Below are positions 63,139 through 64,000 of a stretch of 64,000 nucleotides of DNA, one piece after another. The stretch lies in contig NZ_FNRO01000005.1 of NCBI RefSeq assembly GCF_900107745.1, positions 124,001 to 188,000 of the forward strand, given 5' to 3'. The position numbers and the translations under genes were made by a program. Each line of letters opens with the position of its first letter. Within the stretch, counting starts at the first letter, position 1. The stretch comes from Variovorax sp. YR216 (GTDB lineage Bacteria; Pseudomonadota; Gammaproteobacteria; Burkholderiales; Burkholderiaceae_C). The notes beneath the pieces were generated by a model. That model was given only the letters and a program-made list of their open reading frames with translations, was not told the origin of the DNA and searched no databases.

Positions 63139-63478
63139 GTGTGAAGCACGCCTATAAGCCGGATTCTGTGCATCGGCGCTCTTTCGAGACGCCGATGTGA
63201 CCGCCATTACTCTGGGCCGCCTGTCACCAGACGGCTCGGTGCCACCTACCCGCCAGCTCTGCGGAACCACATCGACGCTGGCCTACTTGGTGTTGCTGCG
63301 CGCAGAGATTGCCCGTTTCACCCGACCGGAGTTGCCCCCGCTCGACTCGTCTCTGTTGCTCTGATCCTCACCTCGCGGTGGAGAGCCGTTAGCTCCTGCG
63401 CTGTCCTGTGCAGTCCGGACGTTCCTCCAGTGCGCTCTTTCGAGACATGCACCAGCGGCGGTCCGGCGTGCTTCACAC
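63139..63478 (-). ncRNA. rnpB: RNase P catalytic RNA (rnpB)
   Basis: The minus strand carries a bacterial type A RNase P RNA. A 14-bp terminal helix (P1) is formed by 63465-63478 and 63139-63152 (GTGTGAAGCACGCC on one side). Conserved segments read GAGGAACGTCCGGACTGCAC and ACAGGACAGC near the 5' part, AGAGTAATGGCGGTCAC later, and ACAGAATCCGGCTTATAGGC near the 3' end, complementary to the tRNA CCA. A run of five T (63132-63136 complement) follows the P1 helix and may terminate it. The length of about 340 nt is normal. Confidence 0.96.
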
Positions 63479-63482
63479 GGGG

Positions 63483-63488
63483 ATTATC
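63483..63488 (-). promoter_or_regulatory. Candidate -10 box of rnpB
   Basis: On the minus strand GATAAT lies four bases before GTGTGAAGC, the 5' strand of the P1 helix. The start of the RNA is predicted at 63475-63478. The -35 region (GTGAAC, 17-bp spacer) is a weak match. Confidence 0.5.
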
Positions 63489-63539
63489 GCCACAATGGCG
63501 CTCCCGTTCACTCATCGCTCAAGCCCGGGGCAAGCAACC

Positions 63540-64000
<461 letters not shown>

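Overview
This window is a GC-rich chromosomal segment of a betaproteobacterium, most likely Burkholderiales/Comamonadaceae and close to Variovorax. The evidence is the beta-type cell-division cluster order (mraZ to lpxC), the cysteine-poor DksA, a Bug-type tripartite tricarboxylate receptor, and a GC-rich dispersed intergenic repeat resembling those I recall from Comamonadaceae. No IS element, prophage, CRISPR array, tRNA or rRNA gene was seen.

Layout. 1-2418: tldD (cut by the window edge) and rodA on the minus strand. 2531-10223 (plus): an alpha/beta hydrolase, an RNB-type ribonuclease, a TonB-like protein, aroE, mtgA, a PlsC-type acyltransferase, a CdsA-type cytidylyltransferase and ruvC. 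10220-29126 (minus): a complete division and cell-wall cluster, mraZ-rsmH-ftsL-ftsI-murE-murF-mraY-murD-ftsW-murG-murC-ddlB-ftsQ-ftsA-ftsZ-lpxC, mostly coupled by 4-base stop/start overlaps, with a four-copy MraZ box array in front of mraZ. 29272-35095 (minus): hslUV, an unrecognised 519-residue protein, dksA and a COG0523 (CobW-like) GTPase. 35300-39672 (minus): dapF, a DUF484 gene, a ydcF-like gene, xerC and an RlmI-like methyltransferase in one operon. 39680-49960: metabolic and regulatory genes (DsbA-like isomerase, flavin monooxygenase, panE-like reductase, deaminase, a kinase-like ATPase, a two-component pair, a proline-rich lipoprotein, CorA, an SDR enzyme and its divergent LysR regulator). 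49970-56641: an NfeD/slipin pair, a TPR protein, a Bug receptor, a NUDIX-metallo-beta-lactamase fusion and a pseudouridine-synthase-like protein lacking the usual catalytic aspartate. 56706-63121 (plus): a four-gene glycan module (tandem FkbM methyltransferase, coiled-coil methyltransferase, GT2-GT4 fusion, GT4), probably a transferred surface-glycan locus. 63139-63478 (minus): RNase P RNA. 63540 to the edge: cysteine synthase.

The genes form coherent programmes: peptidoglycan precursor synthesis and septation (dcw cluster, rodA, mtgA, dapF supplying meso-diaminopimelate), envelope lipid synthesis (lpxC, plsC-like, cdsA-like), proteolysis and stress response (hslUV, dksA), and surface decoration (glycan module). 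The observations most worth following are (i) a recurrent GATAAT-like hexamer only 5-9 bases upstream of many start codons, suggesting leaderless mRNAs, including two back-to-back start codons only 21 bp apart; (ii) a dispersed two-hairpin intergenic repeat, once as a head-to-head inverted pair between convergent genes; (iii) the unusual fusion enzymes of the glycan module; and (iv) several conserved-looking proteins with altered active or metal sites.
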